Positions 8,962 through 17,494 of a DNA stretch of 64,000 nucleotides are shown here, piece after piece. Origin of the DNA: JAQVEM01 sp964556165 (GTDB taxonomy: Bacteria; Actinomycetota; Humimicrobiia; Humimicrobiales; Humimicrobiaceae); the NCBI GenBank assembly GCA_964556165.1, contig CAZKVH010000003.1, positions 20,094-84,093 of the forward strand, given 5' to 3'. A program made the position numbers and the translations under genes. The notes below the pieces were generated by a model. The model worked only from the letters and a program-made list of their open reading frames with translations. It searched no databases and had not been told where the DNA came from. The number at the start of each line of letters is the position of its first letter. Positions within the stretch are counted from its first letter, which is position 1.

Positions 8962-9336
8962 ATGAAGAAGATACTTTTATGGGGCAGTCTTTTATTATCA
9001 TTATCACTGGTGGTTATGGGAGCAAGCTGTACCGAGGAAGAAGCTATAGGGGGTGCCGTTGGCGGTATGGCTTTTTCAGGCATTATGGCTGTGTGGATAT
9101 GTGCCGCAGTTATTGGTGGGCTGATAGGTCTTTTTTTGCTTGTAGTGTGGATCATTGCTCTGGTTGATTGTGCAAGAAGGAAGCCTGAGGAGTTTCCTCC
9201 CGGAACCGGCGGAGAAAATGCAAAAACAATGTGGCTGGTAATTTTAATCGTTACATTTTTTGTTACCCAGTTGAATGGCATAGCAGCAATTATTTATTAC
9301 TTTATAGTTATGAAAAAGAAACCGCTGGAGAGATGA
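8962..9336 (+). CDS. Small membrane lipoprotein with PLDc_N-like helices
   Basis: A 124-aa protein. The N-terminal signal ends in the lipobox MGASC. Then come a Gly/Ala-rich hydrophobic helix (about 40-70) and WIIALVDCARRKPEEFP followed by a second hydrophobic segment and IIYYFIVMKKKP. The Asp/Arg-rich loop between helices and the basic end match the PLDc_N (phospholipase D-nuclease N-terminal-like) membrane module. GAGAGGAG precedes the ATG. No catalytic domain is attached; the function is unknown. Confidence 0.75.
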   Translation: MKKILLWGSLLLSLSLVVMGASCTEEEAIGGAVGGMAFSGIMAVWICAAVIGGLIGLFLLVVWIIALVDCARRKPEEFPPGTGGENAKTMWLVILIVTFFVTQLNGIAAIIYYFIVMKKKPLER

Positions 9337-9352
9337 TTTAAGAAAGTTGATT

Positions 9353-9550
9353 CTATTTAAGATTCTTTCTGGAGGTGAATTCGTTTATAAGATTTGATAT
9401 TGATAGAGGGATGATTTCTTTTTGCTTTAGAAATCCCATTATATTTTTCGGGCCTATTTTTTTTATAATGTAACCCGCAAGTGCCCCGATAGCGGCTCCG
9501 CCCAGTACAAAATATGTGACAGTTCTATCAAATTTTTTTTCGGAATCCAT
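9353..9550 (-). CDS. Small single-pass membrane protein
   Basis: A 65-aa protein with one hydrophobic helix (about residues 12-28, VTYFVLGGAAIGALAGYII) followed by a basic, amphipathic tail. A GGAGG lies about 7 bases before the ATG on the minus strand, which supports a real gene. It is convergent with the preceding gene. No family is recognised. Confidence 0.55.
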   Translation of the reverse strand: MDSEKKFDRTVTYFVLGGAAIGALAGYIIKKIGPKNIMGFLKQKEIIPLSISNLINEFTSRKNLK

Positions 9551-9723
9551 CAGACATCAACCTCCATATATTTTATATATTCTAATATTTAAATTTATTA
9601 TAGTAATTTAAAAAAACGCCCGGTCAAATTCTTCTAAAGCTAATGTATTTATGATTATAATAATAAAATAGCAATAGTAAAAAGACAAATAAAAATTTTT
9701 TAAAAAACAGTTATAATAATTAA

Positions 9724-10425
9724 ATGGGTTTTAACCTAAATGAAAAATCATATGCAACTGAAAGGTATAGATATTTTGACCTGATAACGGGTCTTTTTGT
9801 TGCTGTTCTCCTTATTTCCAATATAGCTTCATCCAAGATTGTGCAAATCTGGAGATTTACTTTTGATGGTGGAACAATTCTTTTCCCTCTTTCTTATATT
9901 TTCGGGGATATATTGACAGAAGTTTATGGTTACAGAAGAGGCAGGAGAGTTATATGGATTGGATTTTTTTGCGCTATTTTGATGTCTCTTACACTCAGTC
10001 TTATAGGTTTGATTAAACCCGCCAGTGGATGGGAGTACCAGGAAGCTTATATGGCAATACTGGGGCAGACCCCGAGGATAGTTACAGGTTCCCTTATCGC
10101 ATATTTTGCAGGTGAATTCTCAAACTCTTATATACTTGCAAAAATGAAGATTCTTACAAAAGGGCGCTGGCTCTTTACAAGAACAATAGGCTCAACTATG
10201 GTTGGTGAAGGAATAGATACAATAATTTTTGTGATTATTGCATTCCTGGGGGTTTACAGCAATAGAATGATTTTACTTATAATTATATCGAACTACATTT
10301 TTAAGGTTTCTCTTGAAGTTGTTTTTACCCCGATTACATATAAGGTTGTTGGATTTTTAAAGAGAGCTGAAAAGGTTGACTGGTTTGATTACAAAACCAA
10401 CTTTAACCCATTTATTTTTTCCTGA
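9724..10425 (+). CDS. Queuosine-precursor transporter family (YhhQ/VUT)
   Basis: A 233-aa integral membrane protein with about six hydrophobic segments. The motifs SNIASSKIV, DGGTILFPLSYIFGDILTEVYGY and GRRVIWIGF are characteristic of the YhhQ (DUF165/VUT_1) family. Family members import 7-cyano- or 7-aminomethyl-7-deazaguanine for queuosine in tRNA. No queuosine synthesis genes are in this window, which would fit salvage, but the exact substrate is inference. The late FDYKTNFNPF fits the family end. Confidence 0.88.
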   Translation: MGFNLNEKSYATERYRYFDLITGLFVAVLLISNIASSKIVQIWRFTFDGGTILFPLSYIFGDILTEVYGYRRGRRVIWIGFFCAILMSLTLSLIGLIKPASGWEYQEAYMAILGQTPRIVTGSLIAYFAGEFSNSYILAKMKILTKGRWLFTRTIGSTMVGEGIDTIIFVIIAFLGVYSNRMILLIIISNYIFKVSLEVVFTPITYKVVGFLKRAEKVDWFDYKTNFNPFIFS

Positions 10426-10438
10426 TTTAAAGCCAGAT

Positions 10439-11323
10439 TTACTCGACTTCCGGAGGCGGATATCGGTAGTGTCCAACTATCTCATATCGCTGGAGAACAT
10501 CAACTTCTTCAAGTTCATTGGTATCTGGTGATATCATTATCACAAGAGGGATGCCATCACTGCTGAAATTGGGTGAAACAAATCCTCCGCGGTCTTTATC
10601 ATGGTTTTCCTCATCAAAACGAAAATAAACTATATCACCTGGCTTCCACAAAAAAGCAAGGTTTTCATCATTTAAATCGTATGTGTGAGGTAGTGTGGTT
10701 AATGCATTGCGGCTGAAAAATTTTTCCTGGAAGATGACGTCTCTAAAATCTATATACTTTATAGGCGTCTCTCTACCTTTTGTATCGAGTGAATAGTCTT
10801 CCTTGTGTTTTAGCATATCATCATATATTAATTCCATGAGGTCATAGCCGCACTTATTTAAGGTTATAGAAATCAGGTCAGTTGAAATCCATACATTGCC
10901 GTCTGGATAGCCCGTATCAGGAAAGAGCTCGTATCCATATTCTATATCCTGATTAAGCAATTCCAGTGTTTGAAGAACGATATCCTTCTGGGCTTCACTA
11001 TAACCCTGGCTTTCTGTCCCGGCAATTGAGTCTTCATTTAAGGAACTGTCAGATTCTGTTTCAGAATCTCCATCGGTGGTTTTTCCGCTGTTACCATTTA
11101 AGTCTTCTGTATATTTCTTTTTATAAGTTGTATCGGGGATTAACTCCGAAATGGGAAATTTTATAGTAGAGATAAAAAGATTATCAGGGGGTTTTAATAT
11201 TTTTTCCTGATAAAAGAATTTCAATCCTATTATCTGCAATAAGACTATTATTATAGTAACATATATGAAATACCTGTAACTTATGACTCTTCCTATTTGT
11301 TTTTTCCTTACCTTATGATTCAT
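10439..11323 (-). CDS. Membrane-anchored DUF1287 protein
   Basis: A 294-aa protein. A basic N-terminus and one TM helix (about 15-38) anchor it. A low-complexity Ser/Glu/Asp/Gly linker (about 70-110) follows, then a DUF1287-like domain: GYPDGNVWISTDLISITLNKCGYDLMELI aligns with the family's Y-P-x-G...C-T-D-x-I...G-x-D-L pattern, and FLWKPGDIVYFRF with its G-D-I-V motif. DUF1287 proteins are NlpC/P60-related. The usual catalytic Cys position in G-x-C-T-D is Ser here (ISTD), with a Cys 8 residues later, so catalysis is doubtful. It converges with the transporter gene. Confidence 0.72.
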   Translation of the reverse strand: MNHKVRKKQIGRVISYRYFIYVTIIIVLLQIIGLKFFYQEKILKPPDNLFISTIKFPISELIPDTTYKKKYTEDLNGNSGKTTDGDSETESDSSLNEDSIAGTESQGYSEAQKDIVLQTLELLNQDIEYGYELFPDTGYPDGNVWISTDLISITLNKCGYDLMELIYDDMLKHKEDYSLDTKGRETPIKYIDFRDVIFQEKFFSRNALTTLPHTYDLNDENLAFLWKPGDIVYFRFDEENHDKDRGGFVSPNFSSDGIPLVIMISPDTNELEEVDVLQRYEIVGHYRYPPPEVE

Positions 11324-11464
11324 ACTAGGATATATTATATTAAAAAATGAATAAATTTAAGAGGGGTCTTTTCTGTAAATGGAAAGTATGGGAGAATTAT
11401 TGTAATATATTTAAAATTAAGAATTTATTTTTTTTACAAAATAATGTTTTCAGAGTAAAAAGGA

Positions 11465-11492
11465 TTGAGTTTAATATATAGAATTTTATAAC
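11465..11492 (+). promoter_or_regulatory. Sigma-70-type promoter candidate for cysteine synthase
   Basis: TTGAGT at 11465-11470 and TATAAC at 11487-11492 with a 16-base spacer, placing transcription start near 11499 and a short leader to the ATG at 11526 (Shine-Dalgarno GGAGGG at 11515-11520). No T-box or SAM-riboswitch signature is evident upstream. Confidence 0.4.
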
Positions 11493-11525
11493 ATTGTTGG
11501 GCCTTAAATATTCTGGAGGGAACTG

Positions 11526-12449
11526 ATGGATAAAGTTTTTAAAGATATAACAAAAACGATAGGGAGCACACCTCTTGTGAGGATAAACAGACTCTGTAAA
11601 AAAACAAATGTTACAATTCTTGCAAAAGTAGAATCATTTAACCCCCTTTCAAGCATAAAAGATAGGATAGGTGTTTCAATGATTGAAGACGCAGAGAGGA
11701 AGGGCTTAATAGATAAGGATACAATAGTAATAGAACCAACCAGCGGAAATACAGGCATTGCCCTGGCTTTTGTGTGTGCTGCGAGGGGATATAAACTAAT
11801 TATCACCATGCCTGAATCAATGAGTCTGGAGAGAAGAAAGATTCTTAAGATGTTTGGAGCAGAGCTTGTCCTTACAGATAGATCTAAAGGAATAAAGGGT
11901 GCGATAGAGGAAGCGGAAAAAATTCAAAAAAGTATTAAGAACAGCTTTATGCCCGGGCAGTTTAAAAATCCTGCAAATCCTGAAATGCACAGGAGAACCA
12001 CAGCTGAAGAGATATGGTCTGATACTGAAGGTTGTGTAGATATATTTATCTCAGGAGTTGGCACCGGAGGAACGATTACAGGTGTGGGTGAGATATTAAA
12101 GGAAAGGAAGCCCTCCGTAAAAGTTATCGCGGTTGAACCATATGAATCGGATGTTCTATCTGGAGGTAAGGCGGGGCCTCATAAAATACAGGGAATTGGA
12201 GCCGGATTTATCCCTGAGGTATTAAATACCGGTATAATTGATGAAGTTGTTGGGGTCAGGAGTGAGGATGCATTTGAAATGACAGGAAGGATTATAAGAG
12301 AAGAGGGAATTTTTGCTGGAATATCGGGTGGTGCAGCAATGTGGGCTGCTTTAAAGATAGCAAAACGAAGAGAATCGGTAGATAAAACTATTGTTGTTAT
12401 TTTACCCGACACGGGAGAAAGATATATTTCTACAGAGTTATTTGATTAA
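11526..12449 (+). CDS. cysK: Cysteine synthase (O-acetylserine sulfhydrylase)
   Basis: PLP enzyme making L-cysteine from O-acetylserine and sulfide. It is 307 aa, full length. The PLP lysine lies in SSIKDRIGVSM (about residue 43). The substrate loop PTSGNTGIALAF, the phosphate-binding GTGGTITGVGE and the C-terminal ILPDTGERYIST are all typical. It could also be a CysM or cystathionine-beta-synthase-like enzyme using another activated serine; the sequence does not decide. It is monocistronic. Confidence 0.93.
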   Translation: MDKVFKDITKTIGSTPLVRINRLCKKTNVTILAKVESFNPLSSIKDRIGVSMIEDAERKGLIDKDTIVIEPTSGNTGIALAFVCAARGYKLIITMPESMSLERRKILKMFGAELVLTDRSKGIKGAIEEAEKIQKSIKNSFMPGQFKNPANPEMHRRTTAEEIWSDTEGCVDIFISGVGTGGTITGVGEILKERKPSVKVIAVEPYESDVLSGGKAGPHKIQGIGAGFIPEVLNTGIIDEVVGVRSEDAFEMTGRIIREEGIFAGISGGAAMWAALKIAKRRESVDKTIVVILPDTGERYISTELFD

Positions 12450-12583
12450 TGTCATGTATCTTTTTTTATTATTTAAAAAATGCCAGGGCAATAAAAAACT
12501 CAGAATTTAAATGTTCAGTAAATAAGAGATGAAACTAATCTGCCAGGTTTCTAATTAATGATGGAATATAAAGGCAAGATTAT

Positions 12584-14950
12584 TTATTTAGTTTCGTATA
12601 GTATCTGATAGAAGTAATAATTTCCCATTACCTTTTTTATATATTCTCTTGATTGCTCGTATGATATGCTTTCTATAAATTCGTCAATATCCATATTGCC
12701 CCTGCTGGAAACCCAGCCGCTCATTCTTCCCGGACCGCCATTATATGCCCCGAGGCAGTAGAACTTATTCTGGCCGAAATTGTCCAGTTGTTGCCTCAGG
12801 TAGAATGTTCCCATTTTTACATTTACTTCCGGGTCGATTAGCATATTGATATCGAAATCCGACATACCTATCTGTCTGGCTATACCTTCTCCCGTTGAAG
12901 GCATAATCTGCATAAGTCCCTGGGCTCCCGCATAAGAAACTGCGTCGGATCTAAAATTGCTTTCCTGCCTGATTACAGCCAGGGTAAAAAGCGGGTCTAT
13001 GTTATAATAACTGCTGTATTTTTGAACCTGTTCTTTATAGGCGTAGGGATAGTAAAGGTAATAAAGGTAATCGGTATGGGTTTCATCAAGTTCCGATTTT
13101 AATTTTTTAAGATTTTTACCAATTATATTAATGGAGTTTGAGTAACTTCTGGATTTTAAATAAAGAGTGGCAATCTCCAGGATTTTAATTGGATTCTCCT
13201 CAATTTCATTACTGGATGCTTCTATCTCCAGAGATGCACTATTGAAAAATTCCAGTTTTAAAAGTTCGATGGCTTTATTTATGTGATTTGAACCGCCTGT
13301 TTCCCCGTTGCTTTCTGTGATTGTTCTGCTATCATCATTTTCGCCCGCCAGTATGGAGTATATGTCCGGAATAGTTTCTTTAATTGAGGGGTTCTCGGGG
13401 TTTAGCTCATTATTTATCCCTTTGACCTGTGCCTGTATTCCCATCTGCTCAAGCATTTCAACAGCAGCAAAGGTGTAATAAGAGTAATAATTTAAATTTA
13501 TAATTTTCTGATATAATTCTGAAGCTAAATTGTTATCTCCAAGTTTCTGGCAGCACTTTGCCTGCCAGAACAACCCTTTTTCCTCAAGTGAAGTTCCTCT
13601 GTATGAATATGCGTAACTGGAAAATGTACTTTTTGCAGAGCCGTAATCATTTGACCTGTACTGTATTAAGCCAAGTTCCCATAATGCATCAGGCCTTTTA
13701 TCGCCGGAGGGGTAATTTGAAGCCACTCTTTTAAAATAAATAGCAGCATTTTCAAAATCGCTCCTTAAAGAGTATATCCTGCCGATTCTGTAAAGCGCGT
13801 CATCGCTGAAATTGCTGTTTGGGAAAAGTTCTGCAAGTTTATTGTAATATGAGATTGCTTCATCACCTCTATCAAGACTGGTAAGAGCCATTCCGGTATA
13901 ATATAGAGAGTCGTCTGCTAGAGAGCCTGAAGGGTTTTTTTCATAAGCTGATTTTATATAATCTAATGCCGTGTTATAGTCACGGAGTCTGAAGTAGCAC
14001 ATGCCTGATTTAAAAAGAGTTTTGATATGAAGTTCAGCCGGCAGGTTACTTAAGTAGTCCTTTAGTATTCTGTTAAATTCATCAAGTGCGCTATCATATA
14101 GGTAAGCATTGAAAAAGACTTCTCCTCTGTTATAAATCTGGTCCGGTGAAGGGATAAATTGACCGGCTGCCCCTTCTTCATAAAGCCGGTCTAAATTCTC
14201 AATAGCGAATTCCGAGTATTCATTAAGCGGGTAACTGAGCCATATTTCTTTGTAATTTTCGTAAGCCATATCTTTTTTACCGGTTTTTTCCTGACAGAAA
14301 GCGAGTTGAAACAGGCAGTATGGCATGTAAGGGGAATCAGAAAAGTTTGTGCAGAATTCTGCGTAACGGTTTTCTGCAGTAACATAATCTTCCTTTATAT
14401 AAAATAAATCCGCGTACTCGAGGCTGGCTTTTTCTACCAGGACGCTTTCGGGGTAATTATCTATCAAAGCCGAATAGTATTCCTCTGCCCTGTCATATTT
14501 CTCCTGCATGAGAAGGCTTTTTGCCATATAGTAATAAATGTGGTCCTGCAGGATTAGATAACTATCCTTTATTTTGTTTAAATAATATTCGGCAGCAAGA
14601 TAAGACTGATTTTCATAAGATTCTATAGCCTTTTTGAAATATGACCTCATTACCAATATATCTGAATATTCACCCTGATTGACCGGGGTTACAGTTTCCT
14701 GCTCGTCAGAAATATCATTATTTTTAGATGCTTCCTCTTTTTCTTCATTAGCATCTTCGGTTTCACCGGCAATTTCTTCATTCTCTTCTTCATCTGTACC
14801 TTCGGTAAGTATTTCTTCAGTATCTTCACCAGACTTTAATCCAAAGAAATCAAAATTTATTTTGCTGCATGACTGGGTTATTGAAATCAAAATGAATAAG
14901 ATGATTGACACTACTACTATTATGATTATGTTTGTTTTTTTATTATTCAT
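12584..14950 (-). CDS. TPR-repeat lytic transglycosylase
   Basis: A 788-aa exported murein hydrolase. The N-terminal signal/anchor (about 8-30) ends near TQSCSK, a weak possible lipobox. A highly acidic Glu/Asp/Thr linker follows (about 40-90). A long solenoid of tetratricopeptide-like repeats fills about 100-500 (repeated A-x-x-x-Y-x-x-I...P motifs such as DRAEEYYSALIDNYPES). The C-terminal SLT domain (about 655-780) has the catalytic Glu in IRQESNFRSDAVSYAGAQG, followed by GLMQIMPSTGEGIA and LGAYNGGPGRM. The layout is that of Slt70-type soluble lytic transglycosylases, with tol-pal YbgF-like repeats. It probably cleaves glycan strands during wall growth. Confidence 0.92.
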   Translation of the reverse strand: MNNKKTNIIIIVVVSIILFILISITQSCSKINFDFFGLKSGEDTEEILTEGTDEEENEEIAGETEDANEEKEEASKNNDISDEQETVTPVNQGEYSDILVMRSYFKKAIESYENQSYLAAEYYLNKIKDSYLILQDHIYYYMAKSLLMQEKYDRAEEYYSALIDNYPESVLVEKASLEYADLFYIKEDYVTAENRYAEFCTNFSDSPYMPYCLFQLAFCQEKTGKKDMAYENYKEIWLSYPLNEYSEFAIENLDRLYEEGAAGQFIPSPDQIYNRGEVFFNAYLYDSALDEFNRILKDYLSNLPAELHIKTLFKSGMCYFRLRDYNTALDYIKSAYEKNPSGSLADDSLYYTGMALTSLDRGDEAISYYNKLAELFPNSNFSDDALYRIGRIYSLRSDFENAAIYFKRVASNYPSGDKRPDALWELGLIQYRSNDYGSAKSTFSSYAYSYRGTSLEEKGLFWQAKCCQKLGDNNLASELYQKIINLNYYSYYTFAAVEMLEQMGIQAQVKGINNELNPENPSIKETIPDIYSILAGENDDSRTITESNGETGGSNHINKAIELLKLEFFNSASLEIEASSNEIEENPIKILEIATLYLKSRSYSNSINIIGKNLKKLKSELDETHTDYLYYLYYPYAYKEQVQKYSSYYNIDPLFTLAVIRQESNFRSDAVSYAGAQGLMQIMPSTGEGIARQIGMSDFDINMLIDPEVNVKMGTFYLRQQLDNFGQNKFYCLGAYNGGPGRMSGWVSSRGNMDIDEFIESISYEQSREYIKKVMGNYYFYQILYETK

Positions 14951-15163
14951 AAATTTAAAGGAGAGATTTTATTTTAGGGAAATTGTACTGTACAAAATTC
15001 TTATTGTAAATAAACCTCTTACTTAACTGTTAACAATAGAAAAAAATAAGTAGTATAATTATTATCAAATTGGTTTTAAGCAGTATTGAAATCTACTGAA
15101 AAGTTCTCATGTTTGTCGTATTTATTTAAAAGATCTTCTGGTCTCGGAAGGGAGTGCTGGTAT

Positions 15164-16111
15164 TTGATATTTTTCAGGAAAAAGAGAAGAGTTGGCATTG
15201 CACTGAGTGGCGGAGCGGCAAGAGCGCTATCACATATCGGTGTTTTAGAGGTTCTGGAGGGGCTTGGAGTTAAACCGCAGGCAATAGCCGGCACGAGTAT
15301 GGGTGCTATTATTGGTTCTTTCTATTGTTCCGGTATAACTCTGGAAGAAATGAAATCATATATTAAGTCAATGAACTGGAGAAGCTTCATGCTTTTTTCT
15401 GATCTCGCATTGTCAAAGACAGGCATTATAAACGGGCGAAGGATAGAGGATGAGTTGAGAAAATTTCTCGGAAATAAAACTTTTAACGACTGCAAAATTC
15501 CATTTTGTTGTGTTGCGGTAGATTTAATAAAAAGAAGAAAAGTAGTTTTATCCGAGGGCAACCTGGTCGAAGCGGTTAGAGCATCAATATCAATACCGGG
15601 GTTTATTTCGGCAGCATATATTAATAACCAGTTGCTTGTGGATGGTGGAATAATAGAGCCGCTTCCTACGGAATCCGTAAAAGAAATGGATGTAAATTTC
15701 ATTATAGCTTCGTCAATAAAATTTTTAAGGGACAGTGAGAAATATGACCGTCTTCTTGATAGAGATGAAAACGTCATCGGTACAGGGAAGAAGGAATATT
15801 TAAAAGAATCAGATAATGGTGTCGAAAAGAGAAAAGGCAGGATTTTTGGGATTAAAAATAAGAAATTAGATGGGTCAGATAGTAATATTTACGAAAGACT
15901 TTCAGTAAATAAAATTATTGATACCAGTTTTGGTATCATGCACCAGGAAATGGTTAAAAACTACTTTAAGGCAGCAGATGTAGTGGTGGAGCCCGAAGTG
16001 GGGGATTTCGGATTTTTTGATGTAATGCGAGGCAGCCAGATTATACAGAGGGGCGTGGAAGCTACAGAGAGAAAAATACCCGAGATTAAAAGAAAACTAC
16101 ATATTAAATAG
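15164..16111 (+). CDS. Patatin-like phospholipase (RssA type)
   Basis: Serine acyl hydrolase with a Ser-Asp dyad. The oxyanion-hole motif GIALSGGAARALSHIGVLE is near the start, the nucleophile is in IAGTSMGAIIG, and the catalytic Asp is in LVDGGIIEPLP. Ser/Asp spacing is normal. The frame opens at 15086, but the family starts only a few residues before the Gly-rich motif. The TTG at 15164 has GGAAGGGAG just upstream (15146-15154), so I start there (315 aa). A basic Lys-rich insert (about residues 195-240 after the DGG) is not typical. Substrate unknown. Confidence 0.88.
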   Translation: MIFFRKKRRVGIALSGGAARALSHIGVLEVLEGLGVKPQAIAGTSMGAIIGSFYCSGITLEEMKSYIKSMNWRSFMLFSDLALSKTGIINGRRIEDELRKFLGNKTFNDCKIPFCCVAVDLIKRRKVVLSEGNLVEAVRASISIPGFISAAYINNQLLVDGGIIEPLPTESVKEMDVNFIIASSIKFLRDSEKYDRLLDRDENVIGTGKKEYLKESDNGVEKRKGRIFGIKNKKLDGSDSNIYERLSVNKIIDTSFGIMHQEMVKNYFKAADVVVEPEVGDFGFFDVMRGSQIIQRGVEATERKIPEIKRKLHIK

Positions 16112-16143
16112 AATTATTAAGATTCTTATTTACCTCTCAGGGC

Positions 16144-17352
16144 TCAGTAAACAATATTAACCTTTATTTTATTTAGCAGCTCATCAGCAGCATTCATGGT
16201 TTTTTCATATGAATTACCTTTAATCGCAATACATGCTATACGGTCGGTATCGCTATCAGGAGGGCCTACTATTTCTCCCAGTTCTTTAAATTGATAGAAG
16301 GTAAAATCTTTATGCCCTTCTGGAATCTCGATTCTGTACATACAGCCTTTATCAGGGGCTGTTAAAAACCTGCTTGCTGCAAATTTCCCGTTCCATTTTT
16401 TGTTTAATTCGGGTTTTTCTCCCATAGCCATCTGTATTACTGATTTTATCATATCAATCCCGAGCAGATTTGGTACAAAATCAAATATGACAGGTCCGCT
16501 GGCAAGTCTTGGCCCAACATCAATAACTCTTGGTATGCCGTCTTTACCAACTATCATATCAATATGTGCAGCCCCTGTATTTAACCCGAGAACATCTGAA
16601 ACTTTTTTTGCATTATCTTTTACTCTGTCTTTTATCTCTTCAGGGAACCTTGATGGTGCCGTTAATCCCACGGTCACACATTTGGGAGGGGGAGTATTAT
16701 ATTTATCTGTTAAAATAATGGGTTCCAACTCACCACCTACTATAAGGCATTCTGCACCGATAGTGGGTCCTTCTACCCATTCTTCAACAATTATGCTGTT
16801 CCCAATCGAAGAATCCATTGCCTGTGTAACGCTATCTTTAAAATCTTTCTCTGAAGAAGCAACGGATATGCCTCTTCCTTTAGTCCCATCGACAGGTTTT
16901 ACTATTAAAGGAAAATCTATCTGTCCGATTTTATTCATAGCATATTCAATTGATGAAGCACTGAACCCTTCGGGAACCGGTACGCCTCCTTTTTTTAAAT
17001 ATTCCTTAATTTCCTTTTTATCTGTTGCTATCTGTGCTGCTTTTAACGGTATTGATATTAAATTCATTTTATCCGCTACATATGCAACAGTCCGCATCCC
17101 GAGATTGCTTACCATGGTTGTTATCCCATCTATGTTCTTTTTCCTTGCAATCTCAAGTATCCTGTCGTATTCAAGGACGTCCAGTACATAATTCTCGTCA
17201 GCTATGAAAAATCCGGGAGCATTTCTGTCACTGTCAACTGCAATGACTTCGAGACCGAGAGCTTTGGCTGCTTTTATCATGGCTACCTGGTCAAATCCTG
17301 CGCCCAGAATCATAATGCATCTGGAATCCTTTTTTTTGTTATTGGTGCTCAT
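16144..17352 (-). CDS. ATP-grasp superfamily carboxylate-amine ligase, substrate unknown
   Basis: A 402-aa ATP-grasp enzyme. The N-terminal pre-ATP-grasp domain reads CIMILGAGFDQVAMIKAAKALG (dinucleotide-like fold). The ATP-grasp core has FPLIVKPVDGTKGRGI (about 140-155), IVEEWVEGPTIGAE and the metal-binding AAHIDMIVGKDGIPRVIDVGPR. It resembles the PurT/PurK/carbamoyl-phosphate-synthase-like group. The frame is open from 17391 by a TTG, but ATG 17352 follows AGGAAC on the minus strand and is a better start. It lies downstream of nadC but has its own promoter-like sequence. Product not predictable. Confidence 0.82.
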   Translation of the reverse strand: MSTNNKKKDSRCIMILGAGFDQVAMIKAAKALGLEVIAVDSDRNAPGFFIADENYVLDVLEYDRILEIARKKNIDGITTMVSNLGMRTVAYVADKMNLISIPLKAAQIATDKKEIKEYLKKGGVPVPEGFSASSIEYAMNKIGQIDFPLIVKPVDGTKGRGISVASSEKDFKDSVTQAMDSSIGNSIIVEEWVEGPTIGAECLIVGGELEPIILTDKYNTPPPKCVTVGLTAPSRFPEEIKDRVKDNAKKVSDVLGLNTGAAHIDMIVGKDGIPRVIDVGPRLASGPVIFDFVPNLLGIDMIKSVIQMAMGEKPELNKKWNGKFAASRFLTAPDKGCMYRIEIPEGHKDFTFYQFKELGEIVGPPDSDTDRIACIAIKGNSYEKTMNAADELLNKIKVNIVY

Positions 17353-17446
17353 TTTTTTGTTCCTAACCTTAGTTGGCAAAATTTCTGGCAATATTTATTG
17401 AAACTAACTTTCTCTTGCAGCTTAAAATAAATATATGGCTTTTTAT

Positions 17447-17475
17447 AGTATAACAGACTGGATTAATTATGTTAA
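17447..17475 (-). promoter_or_regulatory. Promoter of the ATP-grasp gene
   Basis: On the minus strand TTAACA (17475-17470, 5 of 6 consensus bases) and TATACT (17452-17447, 5 of 6) are separated by exactly 17 bases. Transcription would start near 17440, leaving a leader of about 90 bases to the ATG at 17352. Confidence 0.55.
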
Positions 17476-17492
17476 AAAATTGTTAACATAAT
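17466..17492. repeat. Inverted repeat overlapping the -35 box (operator or hairpin)
   Basis: ATTATGTTAA (17466-17475) and TTAACATAAT (17483-17492) form a perfect 10-base inverted repeat around a 7-base spacer. One arm contains the -35 hexamer of the promoter above, and the other ends 3 bases after the nadC stop. No T tract follows on either strand, so an operator fits better than a terminator. Confidence 0.5.
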
Positions 17493-17494
17493 AT

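Noticed and set aside
11324..11525. T-box or SAM riboswitch before cysteine synthase
   Set aside because: No T-box sequence or SAM-I core is present; a short-leader promoter explains the region.
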